Origin: Phellopilus nigrolimitatus
Taxonomy: Eukaryota > Basidiomycota > Agaricomycetes > Hymenochaetales > Hymenochaetaceae
Reading direction: 5' to 3'
NCBI GenBank assembly: GCA_021029095.1
Contig: JAJOHG010000073.1
Location: 1-64,000 of the forward strand
Length of the DNA stretch: 64,000 nucleotides
Shown here: positions 19,658-29,678 of the stretch, piece after piece
Position numbering within the stretch: the stretch's first letter is position 1
Layout of the letters: every line of letters starts with the position of its first letter
Position numbers and translations under genes: made by a program
The notes under the pieces: model-generated
What the model was told of the DNA's origin: nothing
The model's input: only the letters and a program-made list of their open reading frames with translations
The model's database searches: none

Positions 19658-21181
19658 TCATGCGCACGGCATGTTGGTTGAATGACTATGGGTGCCTGAA
19701 AGAGCCCAAAGACGTCTCGCTCCGTATCTTGCCGTTCGTCAGACTAGGTTCCTGCCACCCGTGCTTGTCTGTGACCCGTCTGCATAGCATACAAAACTAT
19801 GTGCGCCGGCACGGGCGATAGCACGGCGTTTGTTATATCCACATCACTGCGAGTTGACGCCGGGTGCCTCAGTAACGAGCAGACACCTACTGTGAAATCC
19901 AGAAAGGACATTTTGCCCTGTCAGGCGCTGGTTTGACCCTCGTGTTCGCTCTAACAAACGTTATTTAGAAAACTATGATGGGGTGCCGTTTTTGCTAGAG
20001 GACAGCGCTTCCTAAGCGAGGGGTGAGGGAAAGAGCGCAGTGACGAACACGATGTTGACAGAGGTCGACAAGCGCAGCCGAAGCTGGTCCAAAGGAAAAT
20101 CTTAACGTTGAGTCTTGCTTTCCTCTTTTCATTGAATTCGCCGGGGCTCGAGATACTTTCAAATGAGCGTCACGGAGAGAGACGATACGGACTCAAGGGT
20201 GTGAGGATCCAGTAGAAGCGGGGAAGACAGCGAAACACGCTTGAACCGCCGCCGCCGCCGCCGCCCGCTCAAGTCGAAAATTGTTTATTGGTGGCCTTAG
20301 AATATCGATAACAAAGTGTAGATATATAGCTAAAAGGGTGGCAAACGTATTCATTAAGACGTTCTAGCCAGAGGAGGGCAGCAGCAGGACTCACGAAATA
20401 CAGAGCACGCCATCAGCAGTCAACCCATATCTCGATTTGCTAATCCAACCAGCATCCAGCTTGTCCATGCGCCTTTCCTTCTACATGGTCCTTTCACAGC
20501 TTCAGCACACCCGCAGCAATGCCGACATTCGTGACGACACATTTGAGTCGTCGTGGCTGCTGAGCTTCGAGATGGGACACACGGGTCGATTCGGCTGGTA
20601 GGGGAGATCTGCTGCTACTGCAGATGAGCTCCGTCGAGGTCGATGGCGAAGTAGAGGAAATGCGTTCATCAGCGCCGTTACTTGGGGTTTTTATGTAGCT
20701 GCCAGGCAACGCTTCAGCGGTGGCACGCGTCTCGGCAGCGCACGCAGCGCCTTGCGCTCACGTGGCTCTGGAACAGTCCAGCGCTCTCACATCTCGCAGC
20801 ATCCGCTTCATCAGTCAAACAGCTCTGTATACTTCATCTCGCCTTGTATTCGAGTGTGCTTCTGTAAATATATGATTGCTCGTATAGTCAAAAACTCGCG
20901 TGCAGAATTCTGGGGAACAGTACATCCCAAGCTTTGCCGTGACGACTCGATTTGATTGACTTCCGTAGTCAATAATAACTCTGGTAAGAATTTTTCATTT
21001 ATTTCTACTAGCTATTAGCTCTTAAAAACAGGTCCTTTTGTCTTTATACTCCTGGGAACCCGTCAACTTCAAGCATTTTCACAGGGAGTCATGTTCCATG
21101 CGCTATTTTTTCTTCTCATGGTGCTTTTCCCTCGGGCTCTTGCCATTATCTCCTCGTTTAGCTCGTTATTCGGATCTCTTT

Positions 21182-21198
21182 GGGGGGGGGGGGGGGGG
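21182..21198 (+). repeat. poly-G homopolymer, about 17 bp
   Basis: An uninterrupted G run followed by CGCGGC. Such tracts can form G-quadruplexes and are prone to length errors in sequencing. Confidence 0.8.
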
Positions 21199-21371
21199 CG
21201 CGGCTTGTCATCGTGAAGTATAGTTGAAGCCTAGACACTATGATCTCACAGAAAACCCGACGCATCTCAGTGAGTCGTGTAGTTCACGGGAAGCCAAGAA
21301 TCAACGGTAACACCAGCTGTGAGCCTTTATCTCCACGAAGCTCGATATCTATCCCTGAAACACTTCTCATC

Positions 21372-22285
21372 ATGCTAGCCCTCTTCCCTCTTCTTGCTCT
21401 CCTACTAGCTATTGCGATCGCCTCTCCTGTAATCGAGGTGCGCGTCAGAGCATAGATACGAGCGTGCACTGCGGGACATTCGACTTCGGGCCATACACAC
21501 TCTTCCTAAACCAATTCGGCATGGCTGGTGCGACGAGTGGCACCCAATGCGCCCACATATCGGCACTAAGCGGGACGACGGTTGCATGGGCGACAAACTA
21601 AACATGGACGGGCGGCGATGGCGTAAAGAGCCTCACGAATATCAACCTGGACGCGAACATTGGGAGACAGCTGAGCGCGATTTTCAGCTTGTCCGTGAGT
21701 GATCTTCACAGCTCTTTCTGAGTACTCGCATCACTCGCCTTCTGACCTGTGTCATGTTGTTACCAGACGACTTGGGAGTGGTCATATGACCTCTCGAGCG
21801 ATGCCGTCGCCGACGTTGGTTACAATCCGTTCACATCTACGTCTCCCACGGGCGAAAATATGAACGAGATTATGGTCTGGCTTGCGAATATCAATGCTGT
21901 CCCTATTTCTGCGACTTTTGGTGTGGATGGCCAGCCCGTGCCTGTTGTGTCGAACATCAGCCTTGCGGGACAAACCCGGTAAGTACTAAACAAGAATCAT
22001 TGCGATCATCATGGATGGATGAAGATTGACTTCTCCCGCAAATTCTAAGGAACCTCTTTTCGGTTCGAACGGCGCAAATGATGTGTTCTCGTTTCTTCCG
22101 AATACTGCCGGTGCAACGATCCAGCGCTTCAGCGCAGATATCAATGATTTCCTGACAGTGAGCATTTGAACTTGCTCAAGCCTACAGCCGCTCACTTATA
22201 CATCATCCAGTTCCTCGTCGAGAATCAAGGCCTTCCAAGATCGCAATTCTTAAGATTCGTCGTTAAGCCTTTTTATTTTATAATA
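21372..22285 (+). pseudogene. GH12 endoglucanase pseudogene
   Basis: Remnant of a secreted glycoside hydrolase family 12 enzyme (endo-beta-1,4-glucanase or xyloglucanase). ATG 21372 starts a signal peptide (MLALFPLLALLLAIAIAS). The mature part begins CGTFDFGPYTLFLNQFG and continues ATSGTQC, LSGTTVAWATN, TWTGG, QLSAIFSLS, TTWEWSYD, ADVGYNPFTS. The nucleophile segment NEIMVWL is present, then NGANDVFSFLP and SADINDFLTFLVENQGL. Introns are visible at 21695-21766 and after 21978. Damage: a frame change between the signal peptide and CGTFDF, an in-frame TAA at 21599-21601 in the N-TW segment, and a disturbed frame after LAGQT. At the C-terminus KPF stands where the family's acid/base Glu (EPF) belongs. 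The usual NNLWG reads LNQFG. It cannot give an active enzyme. Confidence 0.8.
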
Positions 22286-22529
22286 TAATGAACATTATAC
22301 ACTTTGAGCGACAATTACAGACATCATTTTTACAGCTGGAAAACAATCCTATCGCCTCGAAGATCTCAAAATCCAAGTAGTGCGAGCGCTGTGATCTGGG
22401 TACATGGCAGCCACTCTTATCGAAACGAGAAACATCACACCTGAGGAGCCGTTGAGAGTGCATGCGAAAGGTGTGGGGTGTGGGAGTTGAGGACTCGTAC
22501 AAGTGTTGAGTTGATATGGAAATGTCGTA
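22286..22529. other. short spacer, no gene
   Basis: AT-rich sequence between the GH12 pseudogene and the putative TIR element; no feature seen. Confidence 0.4.
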
Positions 22530-22849
22530 CATCAGGAAAAACCTACCATGTCAGATTGGCTCAGATAGCCTTCAATTCCGTCAATTTGCTTCAATTCCGT
22601 TCAGTTTTCTGAAAGGTTTGGCGGATCTGAAAAACGCCAGATCTACTCACAGAGCTTTTGAAGACACCTGGAATTGAAGGATTTGAAGGATCTGAACGCT
22701 TCTGAAAATAGTTTTTTGAGTGATTCTGAAGCAATCTGAAGGTCATTTGCACGTCTCAGAGGAGCACATAAAATAGTAAAGCATATAATATGAGGAAATG
22801 AACTGTACAATACAAGAGTAACTACATCTAAAAACCCGTCAGGCTACAT

Positions 22850-23830
22850 AAGAGAAATGCACATAGATGGGGTTCCGGAAAGGGGTTTTTTGAGCCCGGG
22901 CGAGGTAGGACGCAGTGTGCTGGTGTCCGCCGAAGCACGGCCGTGAGCACAGCGTAGGAGGCATGTAGCGTGCGATCGAAACGAGAGCGCGGAGTCGAGC
23001 AACTCGATCCGGTTCGTGGCCATGACGACTTTGACGTCACCATGCGTGTCGAAACCGTCCAGTTGATTCAGCAGCTCGAGCATGGTGCGCTGGATCTCAC
23101 GCTCGCTATTAGAAGTCGACTCGTAACTGCACAAGCTGCTTCAGCATACAATAGCACGCATGCAGACAACTGCGAGCAAAATCCTCACCGTTTCGTGCCG
23201 ATAGCGTCAATCTCGTCGATGAACACTATGCTTGGTGCGTGCTCCTCGGCCACGCGGAACAGCTCCCGCACCAGCTTCGGCCCGTCGCCAAGGTACTTTT
23301 GAATGAGTTCGGAACCGACAACACGCAGGAACGTCGCAGACATCTGGTTCGCGACAGCCTTCGCGAGGAATGTCTTGCCCGTCCCCGGCACGCCATATAG
23401 AATGGCGCTTTTGGGCGGCCGGATGCCCATATCCTCATACAGCTCGGGGTGTGTGAGCGGGAGCTCGACCGCTTCCTGCAAAAAAGGCATGAGCAGCATT
23501 CTGTGGCGCACACACAGGCGACGTGCCGCGCACCTTTATCTCCTGGATCTGCTGGTCGAGGCCTCCGACATCCGCGTTGCTCTCCGTGGGCACCTTGTCG
23601 AGCTTCATCACGCTGACCATGGGGTCCGTGTCGTCCTGCAGCACGTCGACGATCGTCTGCATCTTAGGGTGCAGCAGGATGGAGCACTGGGCTTGAGGCA
23701 ATCACTGTCGACAAAGCTCATGATCGCGGCGTAGAACTCGGGCCTGGAGGACAATGATATGATTACGTGGTCGCCGTCGATGACCGCCAGTAGTGATGTC
23801 GAGAGAGAAAGAGACACGGAGTAATTTTTC
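22850..23830 (-). pseudogene. 26S proteasome regulatory ATPase RPT2 pseudogene
   Basis: Matches the RPT2/PSMC1 (regulatory subunit 4) AAA ATPase of the 19S particle. Reading the minus strand: VIDGDHVIISLSSRPEFYAAIMSFVDSD (about 23815-23700), then LHPKMQTIVDVLQDDTDPMVSVMKLDK and [14 protein letters not shown], intron, then exon 23475-23189 with [18 protein letters not shown], Walker [21 protein letters not shown] and Walker [15 protein letters not shown]. After an intron the last exon (from 23127) reads [26 protein letters not shown] and [13 protein letters not shown]. There the frame becomes unrelated sequence, losing the rest of the AAA domain. A 1-nt frameshift lies near 23690 (DCLKPS versus QCSILLHPK). 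The N-terminal third is missing. Introns are kept, so it is a DNA copy, not a processed retrocopy. An intact RPT2 must exist elsewhere because it is essential. Confidence 0.85.
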
Positions 23831-23970
23831 TTGCTTTGACGTGGCAAGTTGGATTTGATGTAGGGCCGGCTCAATGACATTTAGGGCCGGTTAGGTTGGA
23901 CTTGAATAAATATTGATTTAGATGTACAAAGAGCAGCGATGATATAAATACCTTTTTGAAGGAAAGAAAA

Positions 23971-24045
23971 GGAATTATAGTGTAATGGTTATAAATGGTA
24001 CTTCTAGATTGAGTCTTTCGTGAGTTCGATTCCGCGTCATGCGAT
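23971..24045 (+). other. degenerate tRNA-Arg(UCU)-like sequence (possible SINE head)
   Basis: An A box (TAGTGTAATGG, 23978-23988) and a B box (GTTCGATTCC, 24024-24033) stand at tRNA-like spacing. Between them, ACTTCTAGA looks like an anticodon loop with TCT. The acceptor and T stems do not pair properly, so it is not a working tRNA. It could be a decayed tRNA or the promoter part of a tRNA-derived SINE. Confidence 0.4.
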
Positions 24046-24369
24046 TGTTTTTCATAAGTGAAAATTGATTTGCATAACAATACCATAGTGAAATTGAAGG
24101 ATATGACGGGTTTATAGGATTTGACGGGTTTTGAAGGGTTTGAAGGATTTGAAGGATTGTCGGGGTACCAGTTTCAAATCCTTCAAAGCCGTCAAAGCCG
24201 TTCAGATAGAGATTCTGAGCCAAATTGAAGAAATTGAAGCATATGTAACTGTATTTGACAGTATTTGACTGGGGAGGGTTTTCCTCATGTATTGCGCCGA
24301 TACTTATGACGGTCGCTATCGGACAAAAAACATTGGACTTGGGGATTTTGGACTTTGACTTGGGAAATT

Positions 24370-24625
24370 CATCGATGATCATTGATGATCATCGATGATC
24401 ACTAGTGATCACTGGTGAAAACCAAGTCCAAGAGCTATTCATCGATGATCACTAGTGATCACTAGTGATCATCGATGAATATCAATGAATGGAGACTTGG
24501 AATTCACCAGTCATCAATGATCATCAATGAAAAAAGTTATGTTTTCATTGATCACTAGTGATCACTAGTGATTACTAATCATTGATGATCATTGATGATC
24601 ATCAATGAGTAATGATTTTTAAAAG
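24370..24625. repeat. imperfect tandem array of palindromic 10-mers
   Basis: About 250 bp built of GATCATCGAT, GATCACTAGT and GATCATTGAT-like units, each containing ATCGAT, ACTAGT or ATTGAT palindromes. The array is self-complementary on both strands and could fold into cruciforms. No coding frame. Confidence 0.8.
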
Positions 24626-24944
24626 TCAAATCTTAATCATTGTTCATTTATGATCAATGAAAACGACTTTGAAAGACCAGTTTTATTACAAATAACCTCC
24701 TTTCCGACCAGACCCGATGTCCTTATGACACATCATTTCGAAGCTGCAGTCGGTGGCACGTCATAAGGTAGATCCCGGAGCCACACTCTTGAACAATCCA
24801 TTGTCTAGTTTTCTTTTCCAAACAAACATAAATCAGAGTGCCCCTCAACACATTTCTATGTCTTGTTTACGCTTTTTTGCACTCTGAGCCAACCCATAAA
24901 TCTTCCAAGAAGATTGAAATGCATCCGCTACGTATACAACAAGC

Positions 24945-25629
24945 TAGTGTTCTCAAAGGTCAGGTCGGGCCAGGTCAGTGCACTTTTCCACCCGACCCTG
25001 ACCTGGCCAGGTCGGGATTTTCTGAGTTTTAGCTGACCTTGACCTGACCCGCTGTGACCCGCAGCTGACCTGACCCAGCAGGTCAGGTCAGGGTCGACCC
25101 GGGGCCGGCCACCGACCTGCAAGTAAACATATTTTTCCACGAAATGTTCACCAAAAATATTTTATAGATGCCATTTGCACTTTATAAGACACTCATCACA
25201 ATAAAATGCTAATACAAAAGTTCCCTTTTCTTGAGGAAGCTAGAAAACCATATTCAACTTGGTGCAGCCTTAGCTTTGTAAGCAGTGACACAAAACTGCA
25301 AGTACCATATGCAGTATATTTGTCACAAAAGAACTTAAATTTATGCCTGGTTTAGGATAGTACATATCCGAGTGGACTTGGGTCGGAAATTTCTCAAGCT
25401 TTCACAGCTTACAATATGCTCTTGTCTACCTCTCAAGTACTTCCGGGTCACGGGTCAGGTCAAGGTCGGTCGGGGGTCGAGGCGGGTCGGGAAATTCTGG
25501 CGGATGCTGACCTTGACCTGGCCCAGCAACGGCCCAGCTTGACCTGACCCGCTAGTGACCTGACCCGCGGGTCAGGTCAGTGGTCGACCCCGGGTCAGCA
25601 CGGGTCTGACCCGGCCTTTGAGAACACTA
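24945..25629. mobile_element. second hAT-like MITE, 685 bp
   Basis: Perfect 15-bp TIRs TAGTGTTCTCAAAGG (24945-24959) and CCTTTGAGAACACTA (25615-25629), flanked by the identical 8-bp duplication CAACAAGC (24937-24944 and 25630-25637). The subterminal regions contain many GGTCAGGTC/GACCTGACC motifs in both orientations. No transposase frame. The 8-bp duplication and TAGTG end indicate hAT. Its TIR differs from the 1.9-kb element, so it is a separate family. It inserted about 70 bp beyond the stop codon of the neighbouring ZZ gene. Confidence 0.9.
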
Positions 25630-25708
25630 CAACAAGCACTGGAAGTACAGGAAGGCAAAATACATGTGATGCTAATTGGCAATAAAATGTTAGCGAACAG
25701 AAGTGACA

Positions 25709-26578
25709 TTACGAGTAATACACGGGATAGTTCAGCACCGGCAGACTCCCTTCCAGATTATCCAGCTCTGCGACAATCCTGCGAAGCAACGAACGGTCAG
25801 ATAAAACATGACACAGACACATTTATTCTCACCTGAAAATCTGCATATCCACCTAAAATAAAATAAGCCGAGTTGTAATAATAAGAGACACAAAAACTTA
25901 AAGCACAAGAGAACAAAGTATTCACCGGCGCCTTAAAAACATAGAAGAAATGGGTGCGATCATGCGCGTGCGGATTCAAGTTTTCGCACTCATCGCAGAG
26001 ATCCTTCGCGCAGTACACGCAATGGAACCACTCGCCTTTGATGCGGTCCATGCAGTAATCACACAGCGCCACATTGTGGTAGAGCGTCGTGAGATAAGCT
26101 GGAACAGCAGATGAAACTGTGTCAGAAAAAGAGGACTGGTTTTCCGGACATGGAAGGGCGTACGGACCTTTGGGATGAGAGGAGTTGAGTTGACCTGCTG
26201 GACATGCGGGCTGCCTGTACCTAACATCCGCGAACAGACGTTAGTTTACGAAACACGATATGTGAAAGAAATGCGATGGGGACGTACAGGATTGGTAGAA
26301 TGGCAAATTGCGACTCAATTGGACGGTGTACGGGCCGCAGTAGCTTAAAGAAAATATGCATTGGGTCGTGAAGAAGGACAATCGCTGCTCGCAGTTGGCG
26401 CACTGAACGGAGCAGTACGAAGAGCGAACAACAGCTCCAGTCAAGCCCCGCATCATTTTGCGAATATAGGGAAAACGCACCAAGCTATACGACTGGGTCT
26501 TCGTCGCAGGGCACATCGCACATTGGAACCGCACGCCGATGTTGCTCTGGTTGCACCCCTTGCACTTGGACTGGACTG
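25709..26578 (-). pseudogene. ZZ-type zinc finger protein, 5'-truncated and frameshifted
   Basis: Minus-strand multi-exon remnant of a fungal protein with repeated ZZ-like zinc modules. Exons in order: CNQSNIGVRFQCAMCPATKTQSYSL (to 26481); CANCEQR plus, after a 1-nt frameshift, VLLHDPMHIFFKLLRPVHRPIE (about 26400-26287); YRQPACPAGQLNSSHPK; then a clear ZZ module CDYCMDRIKGEWFHCVYCAKDLCDEC...HAHDRTHFFYVFKAP (to 25926). A 20-nt exon VDMQIFR (25852-25833) and the last exon IVAELDNLEGSLPVLNYPVYYS, stop at 25709-25711, complete the 3' end. The 3' half is well kept. The 5' end stops abruptly near 26600, where unrelated repeat DNA begins. ZZ modules bind zinc and mediate protein contacts; no specific role is known. 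A sequencing error could mimic the single frameshift, but the lost 5' end argues for a pseudogene. Confidence 0.65.
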
Positions 26579-26605
26579 GAGGATTAGGGAGATAAATCGT
26601 GTTTG

Positions 26606-26900
26606 GAGCTCGGGATAAATTAATTTGTCGCTAGTCGCGCAGCACCTCGGTGCTTTTGATAATTTTTGTTTAGCTCGCTCTAGTGTTTGTTCTGATAATC
26701 CAATCTAATATTCCGGCTAGAAAACAATTGGGTGATATACAACACTGAACTGCTAAGGCGCAAATTCAAGCTCTCGCGAACGGAACTCGTAGGTAGCCTT
26801 GACAAATGTCATTTATTTGAGAGTGGGAGAACGGGTGTGAGGCGGAACGGCAAGGAAATCGGTGTCGTGAATCTGCAGAGATCTGCAGAAAAACAAATAG
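26606..26900 (+). repeat. diverged direct repeat, copy 1 (matches SDR 3' flank)
   Basis: From AGCTCGGGATAAAT onward this matches 29725 onward (AGCTCGAGATAAAT...) for at least 200 bp, with many substitutions and small indels, including shared TTTGTTTAG, ATAC..CTGAAC and CTCTCGCG blocks. Confidence 0.6.
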
Positions 26901-28278
26901 CGAGCAGACAGCATCTCCTAGGACAAACCCATCAAGCTTATCTGTAGAAAGACACTAACGTACGAGACACACGTGCCTAGGAAAATGGGCAGACAATGCA
27001 GACTCACACACACATCGAAGATCTGGCAGGCTGGTTGCGACGGCCGTGAAAGCCAAGCTGAAATCGGAGTTGAGTGCCTTCTGCATGAGCAGGAAAACTC
27101 GATTAAATCTGCTGCGAAAGACGCGAACCGCAAGGTTATGGTGTGTGTGCGGGGCGTGCGATGACCGCGGAGCGCGTCGAGCCTACGAGTAGATCGTTCG
27201 CTCTTCAGCATCACCTCAGCTAGATATTCGCGTAAAGAAAGAAAAAACCCGTATATGTCGTGCATCAAAACGACATTCTCAATTTTGGTACTAAGCTGGG
27301 TACCAGAGCCGTGAAAACAGAGGCAAGAATAAAGCCCTTCTGTCGGCTTTCTTACATCTACTTCGATGGCTCTAGTGCATAGCGAGCGCAACAGAGGGAC
27401 GCTGCTTCTACCGAGGATAATTGTGGTGGAAGGGGAAGCCCGTGTGTCTCGGAGGCTGGTGGCGCGGCCTTACATTTTGTTCTTGATTGCGAATTGGCGT
27501 ACAGGAAAGGGCATGCGTAGGAAGGATTTGCTAGTTGGTACAGTGGGGAAACAAAATAACACTGAACGCGATGCTCTTACTCAAACTCACCGAGTTCCTA
27601 TGTTTATCTTTATCCCTGCGCCGCTAAGCACCTATAATTCATCTCCCGGGCACCGTACCGAGCCGGAGCAAGTTTCGGGAAAAGGAGAGAACGAATGCGA
27701 CTCACGCTTCGGTGCCTTCGCAATGATGAATACGGAGTCTGGTGCAACAGCTTCCCAGCTTTGCAGAAGCACATGCCATATATCTTTGCAAAGTGATTTG
27801 GAGAAGTGGTTTGCAGGAGTCTCTGCAAAGGTTATTTGCAAGAAAGTCTTTGCAGAAAATGAATTGCGGAAGTCTTTGCAAAGTTATTTGCAAAAGTTCT
27901 AAGTACGAGACAACAGTCACCATTGGAGTTAAATTTGCCTTAATGTACAAGGTCGTTTTCCGCCTCACGTAGCAATGAGCCTCATGCCGAGACGCTGCGC
28001 TCGTGACGGCTCGCCCGAACACACAACCGGAGTGCATGCGGAGAGGAGGTCCGCGGACTTGCACTCCAACAACCGATGCAAAGTATGCCAAAATTTTATG
28101 CGTTATGCATTAAACATTATGCAACCGAATTATCCGCCTCCCAAATTGCTAACCCTATGCATTATAACATTATGCATTATAACATTATGCATTATAGCAA
28201 TTGCAATCCTGGTCCCGCTAAGTAGGTATAAATATTTGAGATGCTCTTGTGTAACTTTATACTTTTCTCCTGTTTACT
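26901..28278. other. repeat-rich intergenic region
   Basis: No supported gene. Bases 27776-27900 contain many TTTGCA/TGCAAA motifs (CTTTGCAAAG, TTATTTGCA) that look like subterminal transposon repeats. Bases 28156-28198 hold 2.8 copies of a 15-bp unit TATGCATTATAACAT. The SDR promoter must lie in the last few hundred bases. Confidence 0.5.
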
Positions 28279-29678
28279 ATGGCTTCATCATTCATTAGCG
28301 AAAGCTGGCCCCCAAAATCACACTTCAACATCAAGGACATCCCTAACTTACATGGCAAGGTCGTCATCGTCACCGGCGGATACAGCGGTATCGGCAAGGA
28401 GACCGTGAAGGTCAGTAATAGTTTTTATTTGTTTCTTGTATTTGACTCAAATGTATTTCTTGGGTACTTATACGCCTTTCCATTGCATCATTCTAGGCTC
28501 TTCTAGAGCACAATGCAACTGTCTACATCGCAGGCCGTAGCGAAGACAAGGCAAATACGGCAATAAAAGAGCTGAAAGAATTTTCAGACAACAAGCCTGT
28601 GTTCCTGCAGCTCGACCTGGCCAACCTAGACTCCGTTAGCAAGGCCGCGAAAGAATTCTTGAGGTACGCTATCGAGAGTTTTTAGTCATTCAATAAGCAC
28701 TGACCTCGTCTACTTCGTTTCATGCAGGAAGGAGAAGAAGCTACACGTGCTGTTCAACAATGCGTACGTCTACAAATAGGCTGCCTATTTGCTGAATTCG
28801 AGTTCTAAAATCCTGTCATTCTCCAGAGGCGTCATGTATCCCCCTGTGAGCAAGCTCACGGCTGACGGTTACGACCTGCAGTTCGGGACCAACGTTATCG
28901 GTAAGTATGTCCGTCGTCCCCAGATGCTTTCTTTGCATCCAACTCCTTGTCTAGGCCCCTTCTACTTCACAAATTTGCTGCTCCCTGCGCTTGAGGAGGG
29001 CGCGAAGAAGGATGGGATGGGGCGCGTGGTGACGACTTCGTCAATCGGCCACACAATGGCACCTGCTATAGACTACGAGACGCTCGTGGACAACCCCAAG
29101 CGCCTGGAGCTCACCACGCATGAACTGTACTGTCAGAGTAAATTGGTAGCGTGTTCTTTCTCGGTTTTCTGTGTCTTGACTGAAACCATGTATTGCTAGG
29201 CAAACGTGATGTTCGCGCGTGAGCTGGCAAGGCGCTTTGGAAACAAGGGCATCGTATCGACATCGTGCAACCCAGGTGAGCTGCTCGTTATTCGTGTATA
29301 TACACAGAAATATGTATGGTATCCTCATGATTAACTTCCGTCGAATTCAAAGGAAACCTACGGACAAACCTCCAGCGACACACAAGCGGGATACAGAAGA
29401 TAATCCTTAACTTTATCTGCCATCCAGCAAGTCTAGGCGCGCTCACGCAGTTATGGGCAGGCACATCGTCTGAAACTCGCGATTTTAACGGCAAGGTACG
29501 CGTGCAATTTCACTCCTAGACGAAGACAGGCGTCTGATTCCTTTCTTCCTCTGCTATTCAGTATCTTATCCCGTGGGCACGCGTCGGCAAAGCATCAAAG
29601 GAGGCTACGAATGACGCGGAATGCAAGAAGCTGTGGGACTGGCTGGATGAGCAGATCAAGAAGGCGCAGTCGTCCTGA
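28279..29678 (+). CDS. short-chain dehydrogenase/reductase (SDR)
   Basis: NAD(P)-dependent oxidoreductase of the classical SDR fold; substrate unknown. Exons by eye: 28279-28410, 28497-28663, 28728-28763, 28827-28900, 28955-29145, 29200-29275, 29353-29495, 29562-29678, giving 311 aa with all phases consistent. The cofactor-binding TGGYSGIG lies near residue 32, then AGRSEDKANTAI, LDLANLDSV, the structural NNAG split across the exon 3/4 junction (NNA/GVMYPP), VVTTSSIGH with the catalytic Ser, and Y-C-Q-S-K carrying the Tyr/Lys pair. NPGNLRTNL and LTQLWAGTS follow. This resembles fungal retinol dehydrogenase/WW-domain-oxidoreductase-like SDRs (NAD(P)-binding Rossmann). Many agaricomycetes have large families of these. 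No lesion seen; start ATG 28279 is well placed. Confidence 0.88.

Larger units (their letters stand above)
18032..21371. other. decayed intergenic region, no supported gene
   Basis: Short frames only. Contents I can support: the inverse copy of a 22-bp core (18729-18750) also found at 8963-8984, the second copy of the 200-bp repeat (19453-19657), a (GCC)n run near 20246-20265, and a poly-G tract at about 21182-21198. Short frames at 20494-20709 (minus) and 18415-18609 (plus) carry no motif. Confidence 0.45.
22530..24289. mobile_element. putative TIR element carrying an RPT2 fragment
   Basis: The left end CATCAGGAAAAACCTACC (22530) and the reverse complement of the right end, CATGAGGAAAACCCTCCC, match imperfectly over about 25 bp (continuing to a shared GTCA), with TA on both outer sides (22528-22529, 24290-24291). 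Both subterminal zones are rich in CTTCAA/TTGAAG motifs (GAAGGATTTGAAGGAT in both) and share TTGGCTCAGA in inverted orientation. No transposase is visible. Inside lies a broken copy of a host proteasome gene, so this may be a gene-capturing (transduplicating) element. The TIRs are weak, so the boundaries are uncertain. Confidence 0.45.

Noticed and set aside
24370..24625. CRISPR-like array
   Set aside because: No constant repeat with unique spacers; units are contiguous palindromes, and the genome is eukaryotic.
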